Notes: a model not told the origin generated them from the letters alone. DNA of 64,000 bases from Hofstenia miamia (GCA_900660155.1 CABFPE010000303.1:408012-472011), one strand, 5' to 3'. Shown: positions 47,915-61,500, numbered from the stretch's first letter. Numbers and translations are program-made.

Positions 47915-49511
47915 TGTAGAGTCACTCAGGGACTTTTTTGATTTTATTCTTTATGAATTATTTTGTATTTTTACGTCACCATGACATCAGCAATTATTTT
48001 GATCTCAGGTTGCTATTGTTAATTTGACGTCCCCTTGATGGTGCTTATTATTATTGCTCAAATTGAATTTACAAGGGAAAGAATAATTGATCATGTTTAA
48101 ACTACATAGACAACTGATTTTGTAAACAAAGGCAGGTAATAATTCCATTCTTGTATAAAACCTGAGAGACCTGTAAAGAATGTACAATAGGGGTGGTCGA
48201 AAAATGGATTTTTTAGAAATTGGTGAAATGGGTGGGGATTTCATGTAGCTTTTACTTTGATAACATTAGGTTAACAAATATTTTCGAATTTCATTATCTT
48301 TTGACCCCACTGAAAATCATTTAAAAATACAAATTCATGCCAAAATCAATAATATTTATATAATTTATTTGTATATGTTAATATTGATATTTTATGCAAT
48401 GGTTACCTTGATAAGCAATTAGAGACGATGATAAATCATAGTTAACAATAATTTTGTGCATTTAGCCTTTCAGAGAAATGTTAAAAATCGTTGAAAATTC
48501 GTTTGTGACTGTGAATTTCTGCTTATGACTCAGCTTGTAGGGTTACTTTCCTTACTACTAACTATCTGATGACAGGAGATGAGTCACTTTCACCAGTCTT
48601 GTGTATCTGATATTATTTGATTACGTTGTCCTGCTACATTGATTCGATAACTCACGTGATTGTCTGCGTGCGTGAAATGCACTATAGGATCTTATATCTA
48701 TTAAGAGAATCAGTGTGAANCAAACAATAGATCGGCTTGGTTAAGGGCTAAGGATGACATTTTGAATATTAACATTATTGCAATGGTTTACTTCATATAT
48801 AGAACATTTGAATTCCACATTGCAAAGTTCAAGGTTGAAAATTTTGATTTTATAAAAATGGTATGTATGATTCATATATTCTACAAAGCCTAATATACTC
48901 ATTTCTTTTCGTTATTTATTAAAAAACTGAGGTGAATGTTGTATGTATAATAGGGGTGGTCGAAAAATGGATTTTTTAGAAATTGGTGAAATGGGTGGGG
49001 ATTTCATGTAGCTTTTACTTCGATAACATTAGGTCAACAAATATTTTCGAATTTCATTATCTTTTGACCCCACCGAAAATCATTTAAAAATACAAATTCA
49101 TGCCAAAATCAATAATATATATATAATTTATTTGTATATGTTAATATTGATATTTTATGCAATGGTTACCTTGATAAGCAATTAGAGACGATGATAAATC
49201 ATAGTTAACAATAATTTTGTGCATTTAGCCTTTCAGAGAAATGTTAAAAATCATTGAAAATTTGTTTGTGACTGTGAATTTCGGCTTATGACTGAGCTTG
49301 TAGGGTTACTTTCCTTACTACTAACTATCTGATGACAGGAGATGAGTCACTTTCACCAGTCTTGTGTATCTGATATTATTTGATTACGTTGTCCTGCTAC
49401 GTGATTGTCTGCGTGTGTGAAATGCACTATAGGATTTTATATCTATTAAGAGAATCAGTGTGAACGTGAACGGTTATTAGTACGCATCTCGCTCGTACCT
49501 TTATTATCTCA

Positions 49512-51635
49512 ATGTCACAAATTTTGCGGTCTCATTATTTGAAATCCGCAATTGGTCAACCTGCTGAATTACCTGTTAATGTTCTTCCAACTGGCAAAGA
49601 AGTATTGCAGTACTTATTGCTTCTAAAGCAAACCAAACAAAATGGCATAACTTCCACTCTTGATCTGTGTAAGCAGATTGCAATCAAGCTTCAAGATATT
49701 TGGAGAAAAGCTGGAATTCCTTATTCAAAATGTCACGTTACTCTAGCAAAACGGATTTGGAAACTTTATAATGATATTTGTGATTTGGGAAAAACTATAG
49801 GCAAAAAGCAATCTAATTCTTTCCTCAAGAAAAAAGCAAAGTATGATAACATTCAAAATGTGCTGTTTGATATTTCTTCTTGCAAATGTGTTAGCTTCAA
49901 CGACTGCAGATGTAGTCCAGAGAATCGGGTACCTCTTTTGGAGCAGGAATTTTTATTGGATCAAAGGACAAGCAGGAAGATGAGAATTGGATCAGTTGAC
50001 TTAAATGAATCACAGCGGCAAGATCTTAAGGAACGCAAGTTTATTTCGAAAAACAAAGGTTACCAGTTGGAGATTTGCAATAATGATGATGACGTGTGTG
50101 CTGAATCTCTAGTACACCAACCCAGAGAATTTATGGAAGGAACTACGTCAACCATGAAAAAACTACCTTCAGTGGCGTTGGTAGCAGATAGGTACAGTGT
50201 TAGTGATACGGCTGTTGCTGCCATCTGTTCCGCTACTTTTCACGATATTGGGGAAGATGTAGTAGTTGACAGAAGTAAGATACGTAGAGAACGACAAAAG
50301 ATTCGGGCTGACTGTCTTCAAAATACGGTTACTCCGATCACCTCTCTCTACTTCGATGGATCAATCGACTTCACTAATCTCCAGAAAGCTACTTTCAAAA
50401 CAGTTGTGCGTGAAGAGCACATCACTTTGATTAGTGAACCCAACACATTTACATGGGTCATGTGACGCCCCCGGAATGGTACGGCAATTTCCATTGCACA
50501 CAGCATTCACCAGTTCTTTTGTGAGAAGAACACTGATATCTCAAATCTATCTGTTATTGGATGTGACGGGACTAACGTTAATGTTGGTGAAAGCAATGGA
50601 GTCATTTTTCATTTAGAAAGACTTGTTGGCCGCCCATTGCATTGGTCCGTATGCTTGCTGCATCTGAACGAATTGCCACTCCGACATTATTTTCAGCATC
50701 TTGATGGAAAATCTACGGGACCTAAATCGTCTTCTGGTGTTATTTTTCGGCAATTACCAAACTGTCATGAGCTTCCAGTTGTCAACTTTACGATAATTGA
50801 TTCTCCACTGGAAGAAATTTCTCAAGAAGTTCTGACTAATTTCTCAACAGATCAGAACTATCTTTATTCAATAGCGCATGCCGTGAAAACTGGTAACGTT
50901 AGTCTGTCATTGGAGAAGAGAAAACCAGGCGGAGTTAATCTCTCAAGATGGTTGACTACAGCTTCCAGAATTCTGCGCTTGTACATTACGATGACAAATC
51001 CTTCAAATGAACTGATAAAGATGGCAGTATTCATCATGAAAGTATATGTGCCGTTTTGGTTTCGTGTACGCACTGCCCCACTGATTGGAGATGGTGCCCG
51101 ACATTTCCTGAGTCTATGGAACACTTGTTTCGATGTTCTTTCTACTGATGAATTGACTTTAATCTTACGTGTTTTGAATCGAAATAGTTATTATGCTCAC
51201 TCTGAACAAATATTGCTGGCTTACTTGTCCGACAGTAATCTCGATCTGCGCATAAAAGGAGTCAATTTAATCAAAGAAATAAGAAAGGAGACAGTATTGA
51301 CAGAAACAACTCATCAAATTCGTCAGTTTAGAAAGCCTACGTTTGAACTCACGAGACAATCTCTGGACCGACTGTGGGAGTCGAACATTCAGAAAACAGT
51401 GCCGCCACTTCTCAAAGGCAAGTCTTCGGAATATTTGCTTGAAGAAGCCATGAAAGGACCCATATCATTGAAATATCCATGCCACAATCAAGGGGTCGAA
51501 AGAATGGTACAGCTGGTTTCACAATCAAGCAAAGCAGTATTTGGAAAAACTAATCGTGAGGGTTGGATACGGACTACTTTACGAAGCAGGAGCAAAATGC
51601 CAAAATTTGATTCGAAAAAGGATTTTAACTGCTAG
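49512..51635 (+). CDS. Transposase of the 8-bp-TSD transposon, nearly whole
   Basis: The frame from an ATG at 49512 to a stop at 51635 encodes about 707 codons with one internal TGA (50463-50465). Around the TGA a short slip to another frame (GHVTPP) appears before the main frame resumes (NGTAISIAHSIHQFF). N-terminal blocks include a helical DNA-binding-like region and a cysteine cluster (SSCKCVSFNDCRCSPENRVP) followed by LLDQRTSRKMRIG. The core has VIGCDGTNVN, GRPLHWSVCLLHLNELPLRH, VNLSRWLTTASRILRLY and WFRVRTAPLIGDGARH. The end reads QGVERMVQLVSQSSKAV followed by MPKFDSKKDF. The conserved D in CDGTNVN and the H/E-rich block after it could belong to an RNase-H-type catalytic site, which I infer. 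The family is multicopy in invertebrates. Its superfamily is not certain; the 8-bp duplication favours hAT or P relatives. Confidence 0.75.
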
Positions 51636-51639
51636 AACT

Positions 51640-52323
51640 TCTTTCGCATACATAAATGAGCGTCATTGTTGCTGAACAAGTTTGTTAAAATATAATACAT
51701 TTAATATTTGCAGAATGTATAACATTTATGCATTGAAAATGTATGCAACGCGGTCACACTAGCTGTGAATTCGGTTTTACTAATTAGTAAACAAAATGTG
51801 GAAAGAAATACAAATCGAGAGAACAGATTCTCTGAAAATTAAAATAGAACAAAAGAGAACATGAAATAATTCAATTTCACAATTTAAGGAATTTTAATAG
51901 TCAATCAAATAAATATTCGTTCATTTACATAAAAGAAAGTACATACTATAAAATAATTGAAGCAGGACATTTTGACTGAAATTCAATTACACAACCATGC
52001 TGCTAAACTTCGGAATTCTCATCTTGCAAAAACCTAAAATATGAATTAACAGCTGTCCAAAATAAATAAAATATTATAGTTTATTAAAACTGCGCAATGT
52101 CCAATAATAAATAACTAAAAAAATATAACAAGTGAGAGACTATCTCATTTAGAAAAATATCAACATTTTAACGTTAAATGATTTATTTCGATCGTTTTGC
52201 ACGACCTCAATCTCTATCTATTGAGTTTTTAACCAAAGTTTAATTTGATCTTGAATCTCCTTTTCCGTAACTGCTGCAAACATTGCATTGGCCTTTATGC
52301 TTTCTAAATATTAGTGAAAATCT
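51640..52323. other. Transposon 3' untranslated and subterminal region
   Basis: No gene. This is the AT-rich stretch between the transposase stop and the right inverted repeat, ending at the single N at 52324. Confidence 0.5.
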
Positions 52324-52795
52324 NAGCAAACGAATATTCCCAGATTTCTTGGAAAGGCTAAATGTACACAATTATCACTAATTATGATTTATCATCGTCT
52401 CTAATTGCTTATCAAGGTAACCATTGTGTAAAATATCAATATTGACATATACAAATAAATTATATATATATTATTGATTTTGGCATGAATTTGTATTTTT
52501 AAATGATTTTCAGTGGGGTCAAAAGATAATGAAATTCGAAAATATTTGTTGACCTAATGTTATCGAAGTAAAAGCTACATGAAATCCCCACCCATTTCAC
52601 CAATTTCTAAAAAATCCATTTTCCAACCACCCCTAATGTACAATAGATTTTATCTACTCTCAACTGCTGTTTTTACTGTTGTATTTTTTCTTTGTATTAT
52701 ATCTTTATGAAAACTATTGCTTAAGATCAGTGACAATTTGGGAGTGCTTTCACTAGCATGGGGCAACAAGTTGCTTCTGGAGGTCTTTTGATTAT

Positions 52796-54742
52796 TTATT
52801 TACATAGGCCAAGGAAATAAGAACAATTGAGATTTGTTATAATTGAGCTAGACATTAACAACTAGAGACACAGAATTAGCACCTTGGCAAGCTTGGATCA
52901 ATTTGAGGATGCTTCTTTGGTTTGATGCCATGTAAATTGGTTACTGTTGGAGGATAATTCTCAGTGAACTATTTTTCTGTTTTTGAACTGGTGAACTACC
53001 AATGTTCTGTTTTCTGTTGGAATGTGGGTGACTTTCTACAATTGTAGCCTTTACAACATTCTACCTATTAATTGAGTTGCTTAGAACTACTGGAATAGGC
53101 AGAGCTCCCCTGTGATTCTACAATAATGCCATCAAAATGAATAATAATCATGCTATATGCAAGAATATATTTGTGAAAGATCCTGATTCTATGCAATTTC
53201 AACTAGAAGAAATGTTAAAAATTGAATCTTATCATTAGAAAATGATTAAAGCTAAAATGGATTGTTCTGTAAATGATGATTATATGATTTTTCATTATAC
53301 TTCATATAAAAAAAGAAGTTAACTCCTTTATCAACTGTTATATATTTAACCAACAGTTTTAAAATTACAGCTTTGCTAAATAAAACTGATAAAGTTAAAA
53401 ATATTTGCTTTTTCAGTTTAAACTCAAATATAGAAAAGCCAAAATTGTTTATGACTAAATTATACAATTACAAAGCAAACTAAAAAGATTGCAATTCCAA
53501 CAGTCAATTCTGAAACACATTCTCATTTGACAGCTAAACAAATTAAAGAATGAAATAGCTTGCTTATGCAATACAACTATGCATTCAAATTCAGAACAAT
53601 TAGTGTTGGAAAAGTAGTAGGTGAATTCCATTACATCAAAAAAATTCTAATAAACTTATTAGACAACAAGTTTGTCATGTTCCAAGATATCCCAAGGATG
53701 AATATCTAAAGATAATTACAGAATTATTAAGTAAAAGCATTATGCATAAAAGTGATAGTTTTTGTTACACAAGAAAATAAAACTCATTTATGTCTATTTT
53801 AATGGTTATATATGGTTTTCAACTTGTCAAATGCAACTGCCACATTATGTAATGAAAGTTCTCATGAATGAATTAATATCATCAACAACATCTCAAGAAC
53901 ATTTAGCAAGACTTGAGCAAGTTCTAAAAATTCTAATTATAAGCAGATAAAGAATTAATCACAACAAATGTAATTTAGCAAACATTCAACAGTATTTCTT
54001 GGAAGAAAAATTGAATATAAAAAATCACTCTAAAGGATCATATTACCACATGCATTGAATCAATTAAATGTCCTAAAAACAGAAAAGATGTTCAACAAAT
54101 ACTTGGTTTCTTAAATTACTACTAAAATCTTTTACCCTGATATAGCTAAAAAGACAATTAACATCTCAAATTTGTTAAAATCTAAAAATGAGTTTCAATG
54201 GCTGTGGAAATATTAAGAACCATTTAATTTACTAAAAAAAGGAATTACCTTCATTGAATTGTCCTGAATATTTTAATAGTTTATTGTTGATTGTGATGTA
54301 AGCACTGTAGCTATTAGTGCTTGGTTTAGTCAAAATGTTAATGATAAGGAAATTTTCATTCAATTTTTCAGTACAAAATTAATAAATCTCAAACTAAGCA
54401 ATAGAAGCACTAAATTAGAAATGCTCACATTAGTTGAAGCATTAAACAAATTTTGATATTTTCTAATTGGTGAAAAATATTTTACAGTACATACAGATGA
54501 TAGTGGGTTATCCTAGTTCAAAAAATTTCCTGGTGATAGATCTGACATTGTTGCACATTGGATAGAACAACTGAACACTTTTAATTTCACTATACAACAT
54601 CAAAAGAGAATTTTGTATGCTAATATTGACTTACTTACAGCTTTACCACAACTTCAAAGAGATTTACAAAAACTTCCAGGTGATAAACATATATTCTCTT
54701 TTATTCTGAAATACAAATACAGACATTAATGCTGATAAACAG
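52796..54742 (+). mobile_element. Ty3/gypsy fossil fragment B: LTR 3' end and decayed pol
   Basis: An LTR 3' end (52796-53122, ending TGATTCTACA) resembles LTRs at 57.0-58.5 kb. It is followed without a leader or gag by a very decayed pol: reverse transcriptase near 53560-54130 and RNase H near 54290-54680 (VDCDVSTVAISAWFSQNV, KLEMLTLVEALNKF). It is more diverged from element A than elements C and D are, with many breaks, so it is probably the oldest copy here. Confidence 0.75.
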
Positions 54743-57700
54743 GGACATCACCATGATTTCAGCTGCTTTATTTCAAGCTTGGTTTTTGATGCTAAGTTAA
54801 TTTCCCCTCAATGTGGTGCTATGTGTTCGATTTTGCTCAATTAAATTTGTGAGGGAAGCATGATCAGAACTATGTATAAATAGGAGCAACATTATAGCAA
54901 ATGTCAATAGAGTTTATCTTACCTAAACTGTGTTCAACTCTCTTCTACCATTACATTTTTATTTGCATAGTTAATTTTATTAAAATTATTGTGTAAGTTT
55001 ACAGTGACAATTTGGAAGTCACTCTACTGTGGACTGATTTGATGAGTAGCTTTTAGGCAGTTAACAGCCCAAATTGTGAACCTAATTAGGTTATGGTTAC
55101 ACATAGATATAATAAAATCTTTGTTCAATTTCAACATTCACCAATAACATGATTAAACTGTGATGATACTATACAGTTGCTTAACATGAATGCACTGCAA
55201 TTATGTGCTATTAAATTATGAGATGAGAGATAAGAACCAAATCAAGACTTTTGTATTTGTATTGAGCTAGATAAGAAATTACAGAACAAATAGGATAGCA
55301 CTACACCCTTAAGTCACAAACTACTTTCTCTTCTGGTAGCACTTTGGCTGGACACCATATAAATTGGTCATCCTGGATGTTTTCTCTCTAAACAGTTATA
55401 AGTTACATGGATGAATTACCAATGTTTGTTAAATCCTTTACTTTATTTTTGGAATCAGGGCTGCTCTATTGAGGTCACTTTTGCAACCTTCTGCCATGAC
55501 CAAAAGTTCTTTAGTGCTGCTGGTATAGTAACCAGCCACTGATTCTACATGGTGACACTGATGTGATCCTGAACAGATCTAATGCACTTTGCAGTCTAAG
55601 TGATGTTTGGAGATGTACTCCAGTCATGAAACCTGTATGCATAATGAAAGTGTCACCTAACATTCTTGACTTGTTTGTTTTGGTTGTGATTAGGTGAGCT
55701 GGGATGGATTTCCCCTGACCTATCAGTTTCTGTTGTCTCTGTTCTGTTACATGTTGGATTTATTACCATACCTACACCACCTTAAGGTTGTTGCTGTTCT
55801 GTTATCTGCTGCTGTTGATTAGTCAAGAGTGCTCCCAACTGTTGATAGAATTTTTCTGAGAAGAGTTATATTCTTGTTACTTGTTCTTGTTACAATATGG
55901 ATTATAGTATTACTGCTATTTATTCTCCTATTGGGTCCCCCATGTGGGGAGTCCCCTGTGCAAGCACTGGTAACCTGAATGCTACCATTTGTACCATTGG
56001 GTCATTAGTTAACTTGTCCATACCTACTTCTCCTACTCAAGTTTCTTCTGTGAACCACTGAACACTTGAATTGATCCACCAATATCTGCTTGTCCATCAG
56101 TTAACCTCACACCACTGTTTGATCATCAAGCAATTGAAGTTGAGCACCTCTAAGATTTGTTGTCACAACAAGTTGCACTGTGATTGGAAGGTGAGAGGTG
56201 TATTGAGGTTTTGTAAGCTCAGCTCAATACCCAGAAATTTGAGTACCAACAAATGGAAAAGAAATTGTTAGAATCAATTATGTTACTTGAACTTTAGATT
56301 AATCAGCTTATGCCCACCAACATAACTTCTCATGAGGCACCCTCTTCTCCTGCTTGTGACAAGTATGTCACACATGCTGTACTGGATGAAGTTTTAAATG
56401 ACTTCAGCAAAAGACTCACCAGCCAATTTGCTCACATGCTGGTACTCAAAGAGAGTGTCCCCTTCCTCCTAACACAACTTGTGAAACTATCCTCTCTCAA
56501 TCCACTTTACTGCCAATGTCAAGTGTAAACTACAAGCTTATATTCACTCAATCCTCTGTTTCTCATGTGTCAACTTTGTCTATCCTAGCAATGCCTGTCC
56601 ACCCTATGGCACTATGCCATGTTCCCACAGTTCTGGTGAGCACCAACATTGTGCCTTCTGCTTCCAAGCACATTGCTGATGGAAGTCATTATTTTGGTGT
56701 ACATATCAGGTCCACAATGAGTGGTCAGCCATGGTTCACCAAATCAGTTCTTCCTCTAGAGTACAGTGGAGGTCCTGAATATTTTAACAAACACTCTGCT
56801 TTACCAAAGTTTACTGGTCAGTTCAATGCAGTCTCACAATCCTTTCACAAATTTGTCATTGTTTTCCACAATACATCCACTCCCGTCTAGAGCTAAAGTG
56901 TGATCCAGAAGACAATCTCCATACCATTATTTGGAAAGCTATTAGTGTGGTTTACTTAATACATAACATGAGTCAAATTGACAAGGATGCTACTGAATTG
57001 AAGACAAATGCTGGCCTTGGTAAGTCTAATGCTAATGTAGAGTCACTTGGGGCCCCTATTTTAATTGATTTTATTTCTTTTGATTATTTGGCATTCTAAA
57101 TTAGTGTTACATCATTGTTGCTATCAATTTATTTGTATTAATTTGTTCTATTTTTGAGTGCAGTTATTCAATCATTTTATTATTTGTCCCCTTGATTTAA
57201 TCTTACATGTTATTTCTCATTTAAATTTGCAAGGGAACTCATGTGAAGTTTGTAAATATATACCAGGTAATAATTCACAAGATTGGTATAAATATGTGAG
57301 AAGCCTGTAGCAAATGCACAATAAAATATATTCTTACTTCAACATCATTTGCTTTTGAATTTTATTACTTTTAGATTCTTCATAGATTTTAGTTTAATAA
57401 ATTTTGATTAAGATCAGGCTAGAATTTGGGAGACACTGCACTGTTGTCTGGGGTGACAACTAGCCCCTTAACAGATGGCAGCCCAAATTGTGGTTGCTTT
57501 AAGTTATGGCTACATATATGTGTAGGGAATAACAGCTTTTAATTTGATCCTTTCATTTCATACATGCACTTAAACCATCACACTGCAAATATATTATGCT
57601 TTTGGCAAATGTGAATGCATGGTAACTACATGCCTTTTGTTTTATTATTTATATGAGCTAAGATAATAGAACTCTGAGCTAAATTGTTTACTTGAGCTAG

Positions 57701-57956
57701 AAATTAATACTTGAGACACACAATTATCACCTTGGTGAGTAAGGATGGCTTCATGGATATGGCTTTGGTGTGATGCCATGTGAATTGGTATTTGAAGAAA
57801 ATCTATTCTTTGTTGATAGTTAGGTGAACCATCAATATTCTCTTTTTTGCTAGAATGCAGGTCACTCTCTACAATGGTAGCCTCTGCAACCTTTGCTAAC
57901 CTTTGAGTTTCTCAGTACTGCTGGAGTAGCCAGAGCACACCTGTGATTCTATGACA
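54743..57956 (+). mobile_element. Ty3/gypsy fossil C: two LTRs around a short interior
   Basis: An LTR lacking its first bases (54743-55549, ending TGATTCTACA) is followed by a primer-binding site (TGGTGACACTGATGTGAT) and a gag-like region (55900-56890; blocks such as DKYVTHAVLDEVLNDFSKRL and HSALPKFTGQFNAVSQSF). Then comes a second LTR (57036-57956, beginning TGTAGAGTCACTTGG). Most of pol is missing. The two LTRs differ strongly, so either the copy is old or the LTRs come from different copies. Broken in many places. Confidence 0.8.
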
Positions 57957-58511
57957 ATGAAACTGTAAAATCCAGTGATAATGTGGGAGGAACTCTGCTG
58001 TGCCTGGGGTGATAACTTGCTCCTTGACAGATGTGAGCCCATATTGTGGTTGCTTTAGGCTACATATAGGTAGGTATAGGCAATAAAAGAACTACTAATT
58101 TGATCAATTGTACATGCACATAACATCACTCTATGCAAATATATTATGCTGTTGACATATGAGAATATGTGGTAAATACATGTTATTAATATCTTATTAC
58201 ATGAGCTGAGATAACAAACATTCAGCTAAATTTGTTTTATTGAGCTAGAAATTAAACTTGAGACACACAATTAGCACCTTGGCATTAGCACCTTGGCTTC
58301 TAAAGAATTGGCTTCAGTGAGATGCCATGTAAATTGGTTGCTAGCTGGAATGCCTTCTTGGAAATGGTTTCAGTTCCTTTTTTTTCTACAGTGAAATTGG
58401 CAAACTACCTATCTTCATTTGATTTCTTAGAGTACGGGTCACTCTCAGCAATGGTAGTCTCCTGCAACCTTTGTAGTGCTTGAGCTGCTAGATGCACCCT
58501 GTGATTCTACA
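57957..58511 (+). repeat. Partial LTR (3' two-thirds) heading element D
   Basis: This stretch realigns with the second half of the LTR at 57036-57956 (for example the GGGAG ... CTGGGGTGAnAACT and the AATTGGTTGCTAG-like blocks). It ends TGATTCTACA directly before a primer-binding site. It thus forms a tandem LTR pair with its neighbour. Confidence 0.8.
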
Positions 58512-61500
58512 AGGTGACCCTGACGTAATACAGAACTAGTGTTTTCTTACTGTATTTGGTTTTGTTTTTCCACTGGGTGTGAGTCAGCTGGGATGGATTT
58601 CCACTGACCACAATCTACTTCACCACCCATTAATGCACAACTTTACCTCATATGTAATTCTGCATTTTCAATTCTGTGATCTGATGCTGTTACCAAGCCT
58701 TGATTCTATTCTTATCTGTTCTTAGTGCCATATTGGCATTGTCTCCTTATTCTAGAATTTGGAATGATTGTTGTACCTATACCTCACTACCATCTGTCAG
58801 TTGCTTTTATTTCTCCTACACAGTTGGATGTTTCTCTTACATTATTGGAATTGCTATTAGAACCTTTTCTCTTACTTTACTTTTACCTTTACTTGTTTAC
58901 TTATTCTTGTTATTATGAATATGGATTTTTCTATTTCTCATAATGGGACTCCCACCCAGGGTTTCCCCTTTGTGAGTGCTGGCAGTCTGGAAGTTTTTCT
59001 GCAAGAGATTCCCACTCCTGCTACCTTGTTGAACCCATTTATTTCATATAAGCCATTGTCACCTCCTCCAGAGTTGCTGACAACCAAGGTTGAACAGCAT
59101 AGAGAAGCCCTTTCCAAGCAGATTTCTCAGCACTGTTCCTGTGTAGCCCGCCTTGATGCCTTGCAGGTAGAGCTACAACAACAAGCCTGCACAGCTTGGA
59201 AATGTGAGAGATGTTTGCTCAACTCAATCTTTGCATTAGAGATGCAAATTCAAGAAGCTACCCTGCATTCTCCACTGATCTCATCAGGAGAACCTGAGTT
59301 TGTAACACATGCCTTCCTGGATAATGCTCTTGATGCTCTCTCTGAAAGATTTTCATGTATCATATCACAGACATTTTCTGCTCACTTTTCTCATGCTCAG
59401 ACAGCACCTACAATGTCCCCAGTGACACCACCATTTGCCACCTCATTACCTCTTTTACAGTTGGGAGCCCTACATTTACTTAGTCTGCTCTCTCACAAGT
59501 TTCAAAACTAACTACCATAGCTACACCTGGCTCTTGCACCCTCAATGCAATAGTAGTGCCCACAGCACCTGTTAGTGTAACAGTCACCTCAACTGCTATG
59601 ACCACTGCCCCTCCTCTTCTGAGCAACCCTATCAGGTCTGTGACAACCCATGGGCCACACTTTACCCAGTTGATTCTACCCACAGAAGCATTGGGAAATG
59701 AATCAGCAAACCTTTTCAATCAGCACTCTGTGTTGCCTAAATTTACTGGAAAGATAGATGAAATTTCACAGTTATTTGAAGAATGGCTCTTCCTTTTCAA
59801 GCTCATGATGAAACAGTATAAAACTACACAAGACACTGCCACCATGCAATTCCCCATGTACCTTCAAGGCCTTGCATACAATCAGTACATGATGTTGGAC
59901 AGAGAGGTCAAAATGATTTATCAATTACTTGTTGGTACTTTTGAGGACCACTACAAAGTGCCTCACATAAAACAGCAATACAAGATGCTTTTATGTGATC
60001 TCTCTTTAAAAAGGGAGACAATGTCAGGACCTATATTACTCAGGTTGATAGACTCTGTCACCTTAGCAAGTTAATGCCAGAATGCTTGCAACATGATCTC
60101 TTTTTGTATATTTGTCAGGGATTCCCCTCCACCATTAGGAGCTGCCTCAAGTGTAAATGCAATCTGGAGGACGACTTGAATTCTATCATTAAAAAGGCAA
60201 TTAGCATTGTTTACATGTTACAAAACACAACTTGCATCAAAAAAGATGCTGGTGATCTAAAGACAGGTCAAACTGCCTCAAGGACACTGACCTCTTTAAG
60301 TTCTGCTGTAGTGCAGAAGAAATCAGATAATGAATGACAATCAGCTCACATTTAGACACAGAGTGGGGCAGTTATCCACCTAATAGCAGATGGAGATGGT
60401 TTCATCATCAATGAGCTGTCAAGTGATGTGTGCACTCCCAACACCATGGTCGAGTCTGTCAGTCATTTAAATTAGATGGAATGCCACCTCCTGAAAACAG
60501 TGCACATGATGTCTTGGTAATAACCTCATTATTGCATACTAATGTTACCCCTGCTGATGTGAATGGATTGTTAATCAATGTTACTATTGATACAGGAGCC
60601 TCTGCTTCCATAATAAGTGACACCTGTTGCAAAAAGCTTTACCTGAAAGAGAGAATCTGTTACTGTCTACAGCACACTTGTTGGATGCTTCAGGGAACAC
60701 TATTTCACTGAAGGGTAAAATAAATGACCTTGAGTTACAAATCCACCAAGAATGTTTCTGAGTGGACCTTATTGTTGTGGATACCTGCAATCAGCCCTTG
60801 CTGTATGATGTCCTTCTGGGAAATGATTTCCTTGAGAAGAATGCCTGTGTAATAGATTACAGAACTAACACAATCTCAATCTGTAAAAGCAAGCCTCAGG
60901 AAGAGCTTACAGCTGTTTGCAACCAAGAAATTCTACTAATGCTATCTGACAACATTTTTGTGGAACCTTGGCACTGGTGATGAGTTGCTGTCACAATGAA
61001 CTCTCCTTACAAGGGTGATGTCATGCTTTTGGGACAAAGGGGAAGACGCCTTTGTGGTCTACATCTCTCTCCAGACCTCTGTCATGTCTCTGGTGGTAAG
61101 ACTTATGTTACTGTGCTTAATAGTTCTGCATGCTTGATCTGAATGGATCCAACCAAGTTATCTATTGTTGTGACTTTGGTCTGACTTGAACTTAAAGTTG
61201 CTGCCTGTTTACCTGTTCTTACTATGATTCATGATCTGAGTGAACCCAGTGATCCAGTTCAGATCCAAGTGGTTGATTGTGACACAAGCTCCATTGCCAT
61301 CAGTGGTGTCTTAAACCAGATTATCAACAGTCAGGAAAGCCCAGTGCAGTGCTTTAGCAAAAAACTCTGAAATGCTGAGCTAAATTATGGAGCAACAAAA
61401 TCTGAGATGCTAGCACTTGTTGAGAGTCTGAAGAAGTTTAGATTCTTCATCTTAGATTGTCAGTTTATTGTTCACACTGATAACTCCACACTAGCATGGC

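Larger units (their letters stand above)
48188..52635 (+). mobile_element. DNA transposon with about 300-bp inverted repeats and an 8-bp target duplication
   Basis: The left end starts TAGGGGTGGTCGAAAAATGG. The reverse complement of the right end starts TAGGGGTGGTTGGAAAATGG, and the match continues for about 300 bp at high identity. Flanks are the perfect 8-bp duplication ATGTACAA (48180-48187 and 52636-52643). An 8-bp duplication is made by hAT and P superfamily transposases. The left end occurs twice (48188-48719 and 48951-49480). Single Ns at 48720 and 52324 bracket the central part, so the whole transposase-bearing middle may come from another copy placed by the assembler. The insertion is younger than the LTR it splits. 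Confidence 0.85.
47915..52795 (+). repeat. Third element A LTR, split by a DNA transposon and truncated
   Basis: LTR sequence runs 47915-48187 and resumes at 52636 (after the 8-bp duplication) to about 52795. The DNA transposon at 48188-52635 sits in between. The remaining 3' part of the LTR is replaced, from about 52796, by the 3' end of a related but different LTR. Confidence 0.85.
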
